Assembly (NCBI GenBank): GCA_033782935.1
Contig: JAWQEG010000003.1
Span: 4,290,501-4,354,500, forward strand
DNA from: Petrolisthes cinctipes
Taxonomy: Eukaryota > Arthropoda > Malacostraca > Decapoda > Porcellanidae
DNA: 64,000 nt
Direction of reading: 5' to 3'
The notes beneath the pieces were generated by a model. It saw only the letters and a program-made list of their open reading frames with translations, ran no database searches and was not told the DNA's origin. The position numbers were made by a program, and so were the translations under genes. How positions within the stretch are numbered: position 1 is the first letter of the stretch; every line of letters begins with the position of its first letter. Positions 21,401-35,600 of this stretch are shown in pieces.

Positions 21401-23399
21401 GCTCAAAACACCCGAAAATTAAATATTTTGGGGTCCCAGAAGCGATCTGTACAAGCCTACTCAGTGCTAGAATGTTTTCAAAATATAGGCTAAAAACATG
21501 CCAAAAATCGATATTTTAGGTGCCAAAAAGTCAATATCTCAAATTAAGGCCACAAACACCCGAAAATTCCATATTTAGGGGTCCCAGAAGCGATCTGTAC
21601 ATGCCTACTCAGTGCTAGAATGTTTTAAAAATATAGGCTTAAAACATGCTCAAAATCGATGTTTTATGTGCCCAAAAGTCGATATGTGCATACATCTTCT
21701 GTACTCGTTTATATCTCAAATTCTAGCTCAAAACACCCGAAAATTCGATATTTTTGGGTCCCAGAAGGGATCTGTACATGCCTACTCAGTGTTAGAGTAT
21801 TTTCAAAATACAGGCCAAAAACATACTGAAAATCGATCTTTTAGGTGCCCAAAAGTCGATATGTGCATGCATCTTCTGTACCCGTTTATATCTCAAATTC
21901 TGGCCCTAAACATCCGAAAATTCGATATTTTGGGGTCCCAGAAGCGATCTATACATGCCTACTCCGTGTTAGAGTATTTTCAAAATTCAGGCCTAAAACA
22001 TGCTGAAAGTCGATATTTTTGGTGCCCAAAGTCAATATGTGTATGCATCTTCTATACTCGTTTATATCTCAAATTCAAGCTCAAAACACCCGAAAATTCG
22101 ATATTTTGGGGTCCCAGAAGCGATCTCTACATGGCTACTCAGTGCTAGAATGTTTTCAAAATATAGGCTCAAAACATGCTCAAAATCGATATTTTAAGTG
22201 CCCAAAAGTCGATATGTGTATACATCTTCTGTACTCGTTTATATCTCAAATTCAGGCTCAAATCACCCGAAAATTCGATATTTTGGGGTCCCAGAAACGA
22301 TCTGTACATGCCTACTCAGTGCTAGAATATTTTCAAAATATAGGCTCAAAACATGCTAAAAATCGATATTTTAGGTGCGTAAAGACGATATCTCAAATTC
22401 AGGCCCAAAACACCCGAAAATTCGATATTATGGGGTCCCAGAAGCGATCTGTACATGCCTACTCCGTGTTAGAGTATTTTCAAAATACATGCCCAAAACA
22501 TGCTGAAAATCGATATTTTAGATGCCCAAAGTCAATATGTGCATGTATCTTCTGTACCCGTTTATCTCAAATTCAGGCTCAAAACACCCGAAAATTCAAT
22601 ATTTTGGGGTCCCAGAAGCAATCTGTACATGCCTACTCAGTGCTAGAATATTTTCAAAATATAGGCTAAAAACATGCTAAAAATCGATCTTTTAGGTGAC
22701 AAAAAGTCGATATCTTAAATTCAGTCCCAAAACACCCGAAAATTCGATATTTAGGGGTCCCAGAAGCGATCTGTACATGCCTACTCCGTGTTAGAGTATT
22801 TTCAAAATACAGGCCCAAAACATGCTGAAAATCGATCTTTTAGGTGCCCAAAAGTCGATATGTGCATTTATCTTCTGTACCCGTTTATATCTCAAATTCT
22901 GGCCCTAAACACCCGAAAATTCAATATTTTGGGGTCCCAGAAGCAATCTGTACATGCCTACTCAGTGCTAGAATATTTTCAAAATATAGGCTCAAAACAT
23001 GCTAAAAATCGATATTTTAGGTGCGTAAGGGCGATATCTCAAATTCAGGCCCAAAACACCCGAAAATTCGATATTTAGGGGTCCCAGAAGCGATGTGTAC
23101 ATGCCTACTCCGTGTTAGAGTATTTTCAAAATACAGGCCCAAAACATGATCAAAATCAATGTTTTAGGTGCCCAAAAGTTGATATGTGCATGCATCTTCA
23201 GTACCCGTTTATATCTCAAATTCAGGCTCAAAACACCCGAAAATTCGATATTTTGGTGTCCCAGAAGTGATCTATACATGCCTACTCCGTGTTAGAGTAT
23301 TTTTAAAATACAGGCCCAAAACATGCTGAAAATCGATATATTAGATGCCCAAAGTCAATATGTGCATGTATTTTCTGTACCCGTTTATATCTCAAATTC
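18457..23399 (+). repeat. Satellite block of the large unit, part between the 1858-bp and 4949-bp repeats
   Basis: Mixed monomers without close tandem order inside this stretch. It is repeated at about 32.1-37.04 kb. Diagnostic sites are AAATCAATGTTTTAGG with CATGATC near 19,995 and 23,150, and a 2-base deletion (CGTTTATCTC) near 22,562 that is shared with 36,200. Nothing other than satellite is present. Confidence 0.8.
22110..22433 (+). repeat. 324-bp pair (177 + 147) missing from the second copy
   Basis: This holds a long monomer (GTGTATACATC, ATTTTAAGTGCCC) and a CGTAAAGACG short monomer. In the other copy the flanks join directly near 36,065, where the offset falls from 13,961 back to 13,637. 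Loss from copy 2 is the simplest reading; gain here is also possible. Confidence 0.75.
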
Positions 23400-25791
23400 A
23401 GGCTCAAAACACCCGAAAATTCGATATTTTGGGGTCCCAGAAGCGATCTGTACATGCCTACTCAGTGCTAGAATATTTTCAAAATATAGGCTCAAAACAT
23501 GCTAAAAATCGATATTTTAGGTGCGTAAAGGCGATATCTCAAATTCAGGCCCAAAACACCCGAAAATTCGATATTATGGGGTCCCAGAAGCGATCTGTAC
23601 ATGCCCACTCCGTGTTAGAGTATTTACAAAATACAGGCCCAAAACATGCTCAAAATTGATGTTTTAGGTGCCCAAAAGTCGATATGTGAATGCATCTTCT
23701 GTACCCGTTTATATCTCAAATTCAGGCTCAAAACACCCGAAAATTCAATATTTTGGGGTCCCAGAAGCAATCTGTACATGCCTACTCAGTGCTAGAATGT
23801 TTTCAAAATATAGGCTCAAAACATGCTCAAAATCGATATTTTAGGTGCCCAAAAGTCGATATGTGCATGCATCTTTTGTACTCGTTTATATCTCAAATTC
23901 AGTCTCAAAACACCCGAAAATTCGATATTTTGGTGTCTCAGAAGCGATCTGTACATGCCTACTCAGTGCTAGAATATTTTCAAAATATAGGCTCGAAACA
24001 TGCTAAAAATCGATATTTTAGGTACGTAAAGGCGATATCTCAAATTCAGGCCCAAAACACCCGAAAATTCGATATTATAGGGTCCCAGAAGCGATCTGTA
24101 CATGCCTACTCCGTGTTAGAGTATTTACAAGATACCGGCCCAAAACATGCTGAAAATCGATATTTTTGGTGCCCAAAGTCAATATGTGTATGCATCTTCT
24201 ATACTCGTTTATATCTCAAATTCAGGCTCAAAACACCCAAAAATTCGATATTTTGGGGTCCCAGAAGCGAACTGTACATGCCTACTCAATGCTAGAATGT
24301 TTTCAAAATATAGGCTCAAAACATGCTCAAAATCGATATTTTAAGTGCCCAAAAGTCGATATGTGCATGCATCTTCTGTACTCGTTTATATCTCAAATTC
24401 AGGCTCAAAACACCCGAAAATTCGATATTTTGGGGTCCCAGAAGCGATCTGTACATGCCTACTCCGTGTTAGAGTATTTTCAAAATACAGGCCAAAAACA
24501 TACTAAAAATCGATCTTTTAGGTGCTTAAAATTTGATATGTGAATGCATCTTCTGTACCCGTTTATATCTCAAATTCTGTCCCTAAACACCCGAAAATTC
24601 GATATTTTTGGGTCCCAGAAGCGATCTGTACATGCCTACTCAGTGCTAGAATGTTTTCAAAATATAGGCTCAAAACATGCTCAAAATCGATATTTTAGGT
24701 TCCCAAAAGTCGATATGTGCATGCATCTTCTGTACTCGTTTATATCTCAAATTCAAGCTCAAAATACCCGAAAATTCGATTTTTTGTGGTCCCAGAAGCG
24801 ATCTGTACATGCCTACTCAGTGCTAGAATATTTTGAAAATATAGGCTCAAAACATGCTAAAAATCGATATTTTAGGTGCGTAAAGGCGATATCTCAAATT
24901 CAGGCCCAAAACACCCGAAAATTCGATATTTTGGGGTCCCAGAAGCGATCTGTACATGCCTACTCCGTGTTAGAGTATTTTCAAAATACTGGCCCAAAAC
25001 ATGCTGAAAATCGATAAATTAGATGCCCAAAGTCAATATGTGCATGGATCTTCTGTACCCGTTTATATCTCAAATTCAGGCTCAAAACACCAGAAAATTC
25101 AATATTTTGGGGTCCCAGAAGCAATCTGTACATGCCTACTCAGTGCTAGAATATTTTCAAAATATAGGCTCAAAACATGCTAAAAATCGATATTTTAGGT
25201 GGAAAAAAGTCGATATCTCAAAGTAAGGCCCAAAACACTCGAAAATTCGATATTTAATGGTCCCAGAAGCGATCTGTACATGCCTACTCCGTGTTAGAGT
25301 ATTTTCAAGATACAGGCCCAAAACATGCTCAAAATCGATCTTTTAGGTGCCCAAAAGTCGATATGTGCATTCATCTTCAGTACCCGTTTATATCTCAAAT
25401 TCAGGCTCAAAACACCCGAAAATTCGATATTTTGGGGTCCCAGAAGCAATCTGTACATGCCTACTCCGTGTTAGAGTATTTTCAAAATTCAGGCCCAAAA
25501 CATGCTGAAAATCGATATTTTTGGTGCCCAAAGTCAATATGTGTATGCATCTTCTATACTCGTTTATATCTCAAATTCAGGCTCAAAACACCCGAAAATT
25601 CGATATTTTGGGGTCCCAGAAGCAATCTGTACATGCCTACTCAGTGCGAGAATATTTTCAAAATATAGGCTAAAAACATGATAAAAATCGATATTTTAAG
25701 TGCCAAAAAGTCGATATCTCAAATTAAGGCCCAAAACACCCGAAAATTCGATATTTAGGGGTCCCAGAAGCGATCTGTACATGCCTACTCC

Positions 25792-26793
25792 GTGTTAGAG
25801 TATTTTCAAAATACAGGCCCAAAACATGCTCAAAATCGATGTTTTAGGTGCCAAAAAGTCGATATGTGCATGCACTTTCAGTACCCGTTTATATCTCAAA
25901 TTCAGGCTCAAAACACCCGAAAATTCGATATTTTGGGGTCCCAGAAGCGATCTGTACATGCCTACTCCTTATTAGAGTATTTTCAAAATACATGCCCAAA
26001 ACATGCTGAAAATCGATATTTTAGATGCCCAAAGTCAATATGTGCATGTATCTTCTGTACCCGTTTATATCTCAAATGCAGGCTCAAAACACCCGAAAAT
26101 TCAATATTTTGGGGTCCCAGAAGCAATCTGTACATGCCTACTCAGTGCTAGAATATTTTAAAAATATAGGCTAAAAACATGCTAAAAATCGATATTTTAG
26201 GTGCCAAAAAGTCGATATCTCAAATTCAGTCCCAAAACACCCGAAAATTCGATATTTAGGGGTCCCGGAAGGGATCTGTACATGCGTACTCTGTGTTAGA
26301 GTATTTTCAAAATACAGGCCCAAAACATGCTCAAAATCGATGTTTTAGGTGCCAAAAAGTCGATATGTGCATGCACTTTCAGTACCCGTTTATATCTCAA
26401 ATTCAGGCTCAAAACACCCGAAAATTCGATATTTTGGGGTCCCAGAAGCGATCTGTACATGCCTACTCCTTATTAGAGTATTTTCAAAATACATGCCCAA
26501 AACATGCTGAAAATCGATATTTTAGATGCCCAAAGTCAATATGTGCATGTATCTTCTGTACCCGTTTATATCTCAAATTCAGGCTCAAAACACCCGAAAA
26601 TTCAATATTTTGGGGTCCCAGAGGCAATCTGTACATGCCTACTCAGTGCTAGAATATTTTAAAAATATAAGCTAAAAACATGCTAAAAATCGATATTTTA
26701 GGTGCCAAAAAGTCGATATCTCAAATTAAGGCCCAAAACACCCGAAAATTCGATATTTAGGGGTCCCAGAAGCGATCTGTACATGCCTACTCA
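25792..26793 (+). repeat. Tandem pair of 501-bp trimers (long, long, short)
   Basis: 25,792-26,292 and 26,293-26,793 share TGCCAAAAAGTCG, GCACTTTCAGTACCC, CTCCTTATTAGAG and AATACATGCCC. The length is 177 + 176 + 148 = 501. The pair is repeated at 39,429 and 39,930, and at 44,378 (502 bp) and 44,880. Confidence 0.87.
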
Positions 26794-28236
26794 GTGCTAG
26801 AATATTTTCAAAATATAGGCTCAAAACATGCTAAAAATCGATATTTTAGGTGCGTAAAGGCGATATGTCAAATTCAGGCCCAAAACACCCGAAAATTCGA
26901 TATTTTGGGGTCCCAGAAGCGATCTGTACATGCCTACTCCGTGTTAGAGTATTTTCAAAATACATGCCCGAAACATGCTGAAAATCGATATTTTAGATGC
27001 CCAAAGTCAATATGTGCATGTATCTTCTGTACCCGTTTATATCTCAAATGCAGGCTCAAAACACCCGAAAATTCAATATTTTGGGGTCCCAGAAGCAATC
27101 TGTACATGCCTACTCAGTGCTAGAATATTTTAAAAATATAGGCTAAAAACATGCTAAAAATCGATATTTTAGGTGCAAAAAAGTCGATATCTCAAATTCA
27201 GTCCCAAAACATCCGAAAATTCGATATTTAGGGGTCCCGGAAGGGATCTGTACATGCGTACTCTGTGTTAGAGTATTTTCAAAATACAGGCCCAAAACAT
27301 GCTGAAAATCGATATTTTAGATGCCCAAAGTCAATATGTGCATGTATCTTCTGTACCCGTTTATATCTCAAATTCAGGCTCAAAACACCCGAAAATTCAA
27401 TATTTTGGGGTCCCAGAGGCAATCTGTACATGCCTACTCAGTGCTAGAATATTTTAAAAATATAAGCTAAAAACATGCTAAAAATCGATATTTTAGGTGC
27501 CAAAAAGTCGATATCTCAAATTAAGGCCCAAAACACCCGAAAATTCGATATTTAGGGGTCCCAGAAGCGATCTGTACATGCCTACTCAGTGCTAGAATAT
27601 TTTCAAAATATAGGCTCAAAACATGCTAAAAATCGATATTTTAGGTGCGTAAAGGCGATATGTCAAATTCAGGCCCAAAACACCCGGAAATTCGATATTT
27701 TGGGGTCCCAGAAGCGATCTGTACATGCCTACTCCGTGTTAGAGTATTTTCAAAATACAGGCCCAAAACATGCTCAAAATCGATGTTTTAGGTGCCCAAA
27801 AGTCGATATGTGCATGCATCTTCAGTACCCGTTTATATCTCAAATTCAGGCTCAAAACACCCGAAAATTCGATATTTTGGGGTCCCAGAAGGGATCTGTA
27901 CATGCCTACTCCGTGTTAGAGTATTTTCAAAATACATGCCCAAAACATGCTGAAAATCGATATTTTAGATGCCCAAAGTCAATATGTGCATGTATCTTCT
28001 GTACCCGTTTATATCTCAAATTCAGGCTCAAAACACCCGAAAATTCAATATTTTCGGGTACCAGAAGCAATCTGTACATGCCTACTCAGTGCTAGAATAT
28101 TTTAAAAATATAGGCTAAAAACATGCTAAAAATCGATCTTTTAGGTGCCAAAAAGTCGATATCTCAAATTCAGTCCCAAAACACACTAAAATTCGATATT
28201 TAGAGGTCCCAGAAGCGATTTGTACATGCCTACTCC
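26794..28236 (+). repeat. 795-bp five-monomer repeat and partial second copy
   Basis: The CGTAAAGGCGATATGTC short monomer with its right context starts at 26,794 and again at 27,589, 795 bases later (147 + 176 + 148 + 176 + 148). The same pair recurs at 40,431/41,226 and 45,381/46,176. The second copy then contains an additional L1 monomer. Confidence 0.8.
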
Positions 28237-28349
28237 GTGTTAGAGTATTTTCAAAATACAGGCCAAAAACATACTGAAAATCGATCTTTTAGGTGCCTTA
28301 AAGTCGATATGTGCATGCATCTTCTGTACCCGTTTATATCTCAAATTCT

Positions 28350-30640
28350 TGCCCTAAACACCCGAAAATTCAATATTTTGGGGTCCCAGAAGCGATCTGT
28401 ACATGCCTACTCAGTGCTAGAATATTTTCAAAATATAGGCTAAAAACATGCTAAAAATCGATATTTTAGGTGCGTAAAGGCGATATCTCAAATTCAGGCC
28501 CAAAACACCCGAAAATTCGATATTATGGGGTCCCAGAAGCGATCTGTACATGCCCACTCCGTGTTAGAGTATTTACAAAATACAGGCCCAAAACATGCTC
28601 AAAATTGATGTTTTAGGTGCCCAAAAGTCGATATGTGAATGCATCTTCTGTACCCGTTTATATCTCAAATTCAGGCTCAAAACACCCGAAAATTCAATAT
28701 TTTGGGGTCCCAGAAGCAATCTGTACATGCCTACTCAGTGCTAGAATGTTTTCAAAATATAGGCTCAAAACATGCTCAAAATCGATATTTTAGGTGCCCA
28801 AAAGTCGATATGTGCATGCATCTTTTGTACTCGTTTATATCTCAAATTCAGTCTCAAAACACCCGAAAATTCGATATTTTGGTGTCTCAGAAGCGATCTG
28901 TACATGCCTACTCAGTGCTAGAATATTTTCAAAATATAGGCTCGAAACATGCTAAAAATCGATATTTTAGGTACGTAAAGGCGATATCTCAAATTCAGGC
29001 CCAAAACACCCGAAAATTCGATATTATAGGGTCCCAGAAGCGATCTGTACATGCCTACTCCGTGTTAGAGTATTTACAAGATACCGGCCCAAAACATGCT
29101 GAAAATCGATATTTTTGGTGCCCAAAGTCAATATGTGTATGCATCTTCTATACTCGTTTATATCTCAAATTCAGGCTCAAAACACCCAAAAATTCGATAT
29201 TTTTTGGTCCCAGAAGCGAACTGTACATGCCTACTCAATGCTAGAATGTTTTCAAAATATAGGCTCAAAACATGCTCAAAATCGATATTTTAAGTGCCCA
29301 AAAGTCGATATGTGCATGCATCTTCTGTACTCGTTTATATCTCAAATTCAGGCTCAAAACACCCGAAAATTCGATATTTTGGGGTCCCAGAAGCGATCTG
29401 TACATGCCTACTCCGTGTTAGAGTATTTTCAAAATACAGGCCAAAAACATACTAAAAATCGATCTTTTAGGTGCTTAAAATTTGATATGTGAATGCATCT
29501 TCTGTACCCGTTTATATCTCAAATTCTGTCCCTAAACACCCGAAAATTCGATATTTTTGGGTCCCAGAAGCGATCTGTACATGCCTACTCAGTGCTAGAA
29601 TGTTTTCAAAATATAGGCTCAAAACATGCTCAAAATCGATATTTTAGGTGCCCAAAAGTCGATATGTGCATGCATCTTCTGTACTCGTTTATATCTCAAA
29701 TTCAAGCTCAAAATACCCGAAAATTCGATTTTTTGTGGTCCCAGAAGCGATCTGTACATGCCTACTCAGTGCTAGAATATTTTGAAAATATAGGCTCAAA
29801 ACATGCTAAAAATCGATATTTTAGGTGCGTAAAGGCGATATCTCAAATTCAGGCCCAAAACACCCGAAAATTCGATATTTTGGGGTCCCAGAAGCGATCT
29901 GTACATGCCTACTCCGTGTTAGAGTATTTTCAAAATACTGGCCCAAAACATGCTGAAAATCGATAATTTAGATGCCCAAAGTCAATATGTGCATGGATCT
30001 TCTGTACCCGTTTATATCTCAAATTCAGGCTCAAAACACCAGAAAATTCAATATTTTGGGGTCCCAGAAGCAATCTGTACATGCCTACTCAGTGCTAGAA
30101 TATTTTCAAAATATAGGCTCAAAACATGCTAAAAATCGATATTTTAGGTGGAAAAAAGTCGATATCTCAAAGTAAGGCCCAAAACACTCGAAAATTCGAT
30201 ATTTAATGGTCCCAGAAGCGATCTGTACATGCCTACTCCGTGTTAGAGTATTTTCAAGATACAGGCCCAAAACATGCTCAAAATCGATCTTTTAGGTGCC
30301 CAAAAGTCGATATGTGCATTCATCTTCAGTACCCGTTTATATCTCAAATTCAGGCTCAAAACACCCGAAAATTCGATATTTTGGGGTCCCAGAAGCAATC
30401 TGTACATGCCTACTCCGTGTTAGAGTATTTTCAAAATTCAGGCCCAAAACATGCTGAAAATCGATATTTTTGGTGCCCAAAGTCAATATGTGTATGCATC
30501 TTCTATACTCGTTTATATCTCAAATTCAGGCTCAAAACACCCGAAAATTCGATATTTTGGGGTCCCAGAAGCAATCTGTACATGCCTACTCAGTGCGAGA
30601 ATATTTTCAAAATATAGGCTAAAAACATGATAAAAATCGA
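28350..30640 (+). repeat. 4949-bp HOR, truncated copy
   Basis: This matches 23.4-25.69 kb at an offset of 4949 and then stops. At 30,626-30,650 the private CATGATAAAAATCG of the HOR runs into TTTTAGGTGCGTAAAGG of the 15.14-kb context, where the intact copies have TTTTAAGTGCC. The junction lies within 30,632-30,650. A private GATATTTTTTGGTCCC change is present near 29,196. Confidence 0.85.
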
Positions 30641-32341
30641 TATTTTAGGTGCGTAAAGGCGATATCTCAAATTCAGGCCCAAAACACCCGAAAATTCGAT
30701 ATTTAGGGTTCCCAGAAGCGATCTGTACATGCCTACTCCGTGTTAGAGTATTTTCAAAATACAGGCCCAAAACATGCTGAAAATCGATAATTTAGATGCC
30801 CAAAGTCAATATGTGCATGTATCTTCTGTACCCGTTTATATCTCAAATTCAGTCCCAACACACCCGAAAATTCGATATTTAGGGGTCCCAGAAGCAATCT
30901 GTACATGCCTACTCCGTGTTAGAGTATTTTCAAAATTCAGGCCCAAAACATGTTGAAAATCGATATTTTTGGTGCCCAAAGTCAATATGTGTATGCTTCT
31001 TCTATACTCATTTATATCTCAAATTCAGGCTCAAAACACCCGAAAATTCGATATTTAGGTGTCCCAGAAGCGATCTGTACATGCCTACTCAGTGCTAGAA
31101 TGTTTTCAAAATATAGGCTCAAAACATGCTCAAAATCGATATTTTGGGTGCCCAAAAGTCGATATGTGCATGCATCTTCTGTACCCGTTTATATCTCAAA
31201 TTCTGGCCCTAAACACCCGAAAATTCGATATTTTGCGGTCCAGAAGCGATCTGTACATGCCTACTCAGAGCTAGAATTTTTTCAAAATATAGGCTCAAAA
31301 CATGCTCAAAATCGATATTTTAGGTGCCCAAAAGTCGATATGTGCATGCATCTTCTGTACTCGTTTATATCTCAAATTCAAGCTCAAAACACCCGAAAAT
31401 TTCATATTTTTGGTGTCCCAGAAGCGATCTGTACATGCCTACTCAGTGTTAGAATATTTTCAAAATAAAGGCTCAAAACATGCTAAAAATCGATATTTTA
31501 GGTGCGTAAAGGCGATATCTCAAATTCAGGCCCAAAACACTCGAAAATTCGATATTTTGGGTTCCCAGAAGCGATCTGTACATGCCTACTCCGTGTTAGA
31601 GTATTTTCAAGATACAGGCCCAAAACATGCTCAAAATCGATGTTTTAGGTGCCCAAAAGTCGATATGTGCATGCATCTTCAGTACCCGTTTATATCTCAA
31701 ATTCAGGCTCAAAACACCCGAAAATTCGATATTTTGGGGTCCCAGAAGCGATCTGTACATGCCTACTCCGTGTTAGAGTATTTTCAAAATACAGGCCAAA
31801 AACATACTGAAAATCGATCTTTTAGGTGCCTAAAAGTCGATATGTGCATGCATCTTCTGTATCCGTTTATATCTCAAATTCCGGCCCTAAACACCCGAAA
31901 ATTCGATATTTTTGGGTCCCAGAAGCGATCTGTACATGCCTACTCAGTGCTAGAATGTTTTCAAAATATAGGCTCAAAACATGCTTAAAAATCGATATTT
32001 TAGGTGCCCAAAAGTCGATATGTGCATGCATCTTCAGTACTCGTTTATATCTCAAATTCAAGCTCAAAACGCCCGAAAATTCGATATTTTGGGGTCCCAG
32101 AAGCGATCTGTACATGCCTACTCAGTGTTAGAGTATTTTCAAAATACAGGCCCAAAACATGCTGAAAATCGATAATTTAAATGCCCAAAGTCAATATGTG
32201 CATGTATCTTCTGTACCCGTTTATATATCAAATTCAGGCTCAAAACACCCCACAATTCAATATTTTGGGGTCCCAGAAGCAATCTGTACATGCCTACTCA
32301 GTGCTAGAATATTTTCAAAATATAGGCTAAAAACATGCTAA

Positions 32342-32665
32342 AAATCGATATTTTAGGTTCCAAAAAGTCAATATCTCAAATTCAGTCCCAAAACACCCGA
32401 AAATTCGATATTTAGGGGTCCCAGAAGCGATCTGTACATGCCTACTCCGTGTTAGAGTATTTTCAAAATACAGGCCCAAAACATGCTGAAAATCGATAAT
32501 TTAGATGCCCAAAGTCAATATGTGCATGGATCTTCTGTACCCGTTTATATCTCAAATTCAGGCTCAAAACACCCGAAAATTCAATATTTTGGGGTCCCAG
32601 AAGCAATCTGTACATGCCTACTCAGTGCTAGAATATTTTCAAAATATAGGCTAAAAACATGCTAA
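32342..32665 (+). repeat. 324-bp pair (S2 + L2) present in one copy only
   Basis: Between 18.7 kb and its partner, the second copy has one additional L2 and one additional 148-bp S2 monomer. The extra L2 carries GTGCATGGATC. The offset between copies rises by exactly 324 here (13,637 to 13,961). Confidence 0.8.
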
Positions 32666-35600
32666 AAATCGATATTTTAGGTGCCAAAAAGTCGATATCT
32701 CAAATTCAGTCCCAAAACAACCGAAAATTCGATATTTAGGGGTCCCAGAAGCGATCTGTACATGCCTACTCCGTGTTAGAGTATTTTCAAAATACAGGCC
32801 AAAAACATACTGAAAATCGATCTTTTAGTTGCCCAAAAGTCGATATGTGCATGCATCTTCTGTACCCGTTTATATCTCAAATTCTGGCCCTAAACACCCG
32901 AAAATTCGATATTTTGGGGTCCCAGAAGCGATCTGTACATGACTACTAAGTGTTAGAGTATTTTCAAGATACAGGCCCAAAACATGCTCAAAATCGATAT
33001 TTTTGGTGCCCAAAGTCAATATGTGTATGCTTCTTCTATACTCGTTTATATCTCAAATTCAGGCTCAAAACACCCGAAAATTCGATATTTTGGGGTCCCA
33101 GAAGCGATCTGTACATGCCTACTCCGTGTTAGAGTATTTTCAAAATACAGGCCCAAAACATGCTGAAAATCGATAATTTAGATGCCCAAAGTCAATATGT
33201 GCATGTATCTTCTGTACCCGTTTATATCTCAAATTCAGGCTCAAAACACCCGAAAATTCAATATTTTGGGGTCCCAGAAGCAATCTGTACATGCCTACTC
33301 AGTGCTAGAATATTTTCAAAATATAGGCTAAATACATGCTAAAAATCGATATTTTAGGTGCCAAATAGTCGATATCACAAATTCAGTCCCAAAACACCCG
33401 AAAATTCGATATTTAGGGGTCCCAGAAGCGATCTGTACATGCCTACTCCGTGTTAGAGTATTTTCAAAATACAGGCCAAAAACATACTGAAAATCGATCT
33501 TTTAGGTGCCCAAAAGTCGATATGTGCATGCATCTTCTATACTCGTTTATATCTCAAATTCAGGCTCAAAACACCCGAAAATTCGATATTTTGGGGTCCG
33601 AGAAGCGATCTGTACATGCCTACTCAGTGCTAGAATATTTTCAAAATATAGGCTAAAAACATGCTAAAAATCGATATTTTAGGTGCCAAAAAATCGATAT
33701 CTCAAATTGAGGCCCAAAACACCCGAAAAATCGATATTTAGGGGTCCCAGAAGCGATCTGTACATGCCTACTCAGTGCTAGAATATTTTCAAAATATAGG
33801 CTCAAAACATGCTAAAAATCGATATTTTTGGTGCGTAAGGGCGATATCTCAAATTCAGGCCCAAAACACCCGAAAATTCGATATTTTGGGGTCCCATAAG
33901 CGATGTGTACATGCCTACTCCGTGTTAGAGTATTTTCAAAATACAGGCCCAAAACATGATCAAAATCAATGTTTTATGTGCCCAAAAGTCGATATGTGCA
34001 TGCATCTTCAGTACCCGTTTATATCTCAAATTCAGGCTCAAAACACCCGAAAATTCGATATTTTGGTGTCCCAGAAGCGATCTATACATGCCTACTCCGT
34101 GTTAGAGTATTTTTAAAATACAGGCCCAAAACATGCTGAAAATCAATATATTAGATGCCCAAAGTCAATATGTGCATGTATCTTCTGTACCCGTTTATAT
34201 CTCAAATTCAGGCTCAAAAAACCCGAAAATTCGATATTTTGGGGTCCCAGAAGTGATCTGTACATGCCTACTCAGTGCTAGAATGTTTTCAAAATATAGG
34301 CTCAAAACATGCTCAAAATCGATATTTTAGGTGCCCAAAAGTCGATATGTGCATGCATCTTTTGTACTCGTTTATGTTTCAAATTCAGGCTCAAAACACC
34401 CGAAAATTCGATATTTTGGTGTCCCAGAAGCGATCTGTACATGCCTACTCAGTGCTAGAATATTTTCAAAATATAGGCTCGAAACATGCTAAAAATCGAT
34501 ATTTTAGTTGCGTAAAGGCGATATCTCAAATTCAGGCCTAAAACACCCGAAAATTCGTTATTATAGGGTCCCAGAAGCGATCTGTACATGCCTTCTCCGT
34601 GTTAGAGTATTTACAAAATACCGGCCCATAACATGCTGAAAATCGATGTTTTAGGTGCCCAAAAGTCGATATGTACATGCATCTTCTGTACCCGTTTATA
34701 TCTCAAATTCAGGCTCAAAACACCCGAAAATTCAATATTTTGGGGTCCCAGAAGCAATCTGTACATGCCTACTCAGTGCTAGAATATTTTCAAAATATAG
34801 GCTCAAAACATTCTAAAAATCGATATTTTAGGTGCGTAAAGGCGATATCTCAAATTCAGGCCCAAAACACCCGAAAATTCGAAATTTAGGGGTCCCAGAA
34901 GCGATCTGTACATGCCTACTCCGTGTTAGAGTATTTACAAAATACAGGCCAAAAACATACTGAAAATCGATCTTTTAGGTGCCCAAAAGTCGATATGTGC
35001 ATTTATCTTCTGTACCCGTGTATATTTCAAATTCTGGCCATAAACACCCGAAAATTCAATATTTTGGGGTCCCAGAAGCAATCTGTACATGCCTACTCAG
35101 TGCTAGAATATTTTCAAAATATAGGCTCAAAACATGCTAAAAATCGATATTTTAGGTGCCAAAAAGTCGATATCTCAAATTCAGTCCCAAAACACCCGAT
35201 AATTCGATATTTAGGGGTCCCAGAAGCGATCTGTACATGCCTACTCCGTGTTAGAGTATTTTCAAAATATAGGCCAAAAACATACTGAAAATCGATCTTT
35301 TAGGTGCCCAAAAGTCGATATGTGCATGCATCTTCTGTACTCGTTTATATCTCAAATTCAGGCTCAAAACACCCGAAAATTAAATATTTTGGGGTCCCAG
35401 AAGCGATCTGTACAAGCCTACTCAGTGCTAGAATGTTTTCAAAATATAGGCTAAAAACATGCCAAAAATCGATATTTTAGGTGCCAAAAAGTCAATATCT
35501 CAAATTAAGGCCACAAACACCCGAAAATTCCATATTTAGGGGTCCCAGAAGCGATCTGTACATGCCTACTCAGTGCTAGAATGTTTTAAAAATATAGGCT

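Larger units (their letters stand above)
23400..28349 (+). repeat. 4949-bp HOR, full copy 1
   Basis: Marks such as GATATTATGGGGTCCC followed by ATGCCCACTCCG (23,571 and 28,520) lie exactly 4949 apart. The length fits 18 long and 12 short monomers (4950) within one base. It contains a tandem pair of 501-bp trimers and a 795-bp repeat in its right part, and the AAAATTTGATATGTGAATGC L4 monomer near 24,528. Confidence 0.85.
15150..30640 (+). repeat. Very large unit of about 15.5 kb, copy 1
   Basis: About 30,640-30,950 matches about 15,145-15,455 at an offset of 15,495. From 17,313 the partner lies at an offset of 13,637 (15,495 minus 1858), so copy 2 contains one 1858-bp unit fewer. Offset 13,637 holds for 17.3-18.7 kb, becomes 13,961 for about 18.7-22.1 kb (a 324-bp pair gained in copy 2), and returns to 13,637 for about 22.4-30.6 kb (a 324-bp pair lost in copy 2). 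The unit ends inside a truncated 4949-bp repeat. Confidence 0.85.

Noticed and set aside
30600..31000. Transposon or attachment site at the 30.64-kb junction
   Set aside because: Both sides are normal satellite in phase, with no terminal repeats or target-site duplication; homologous exchange explains it.
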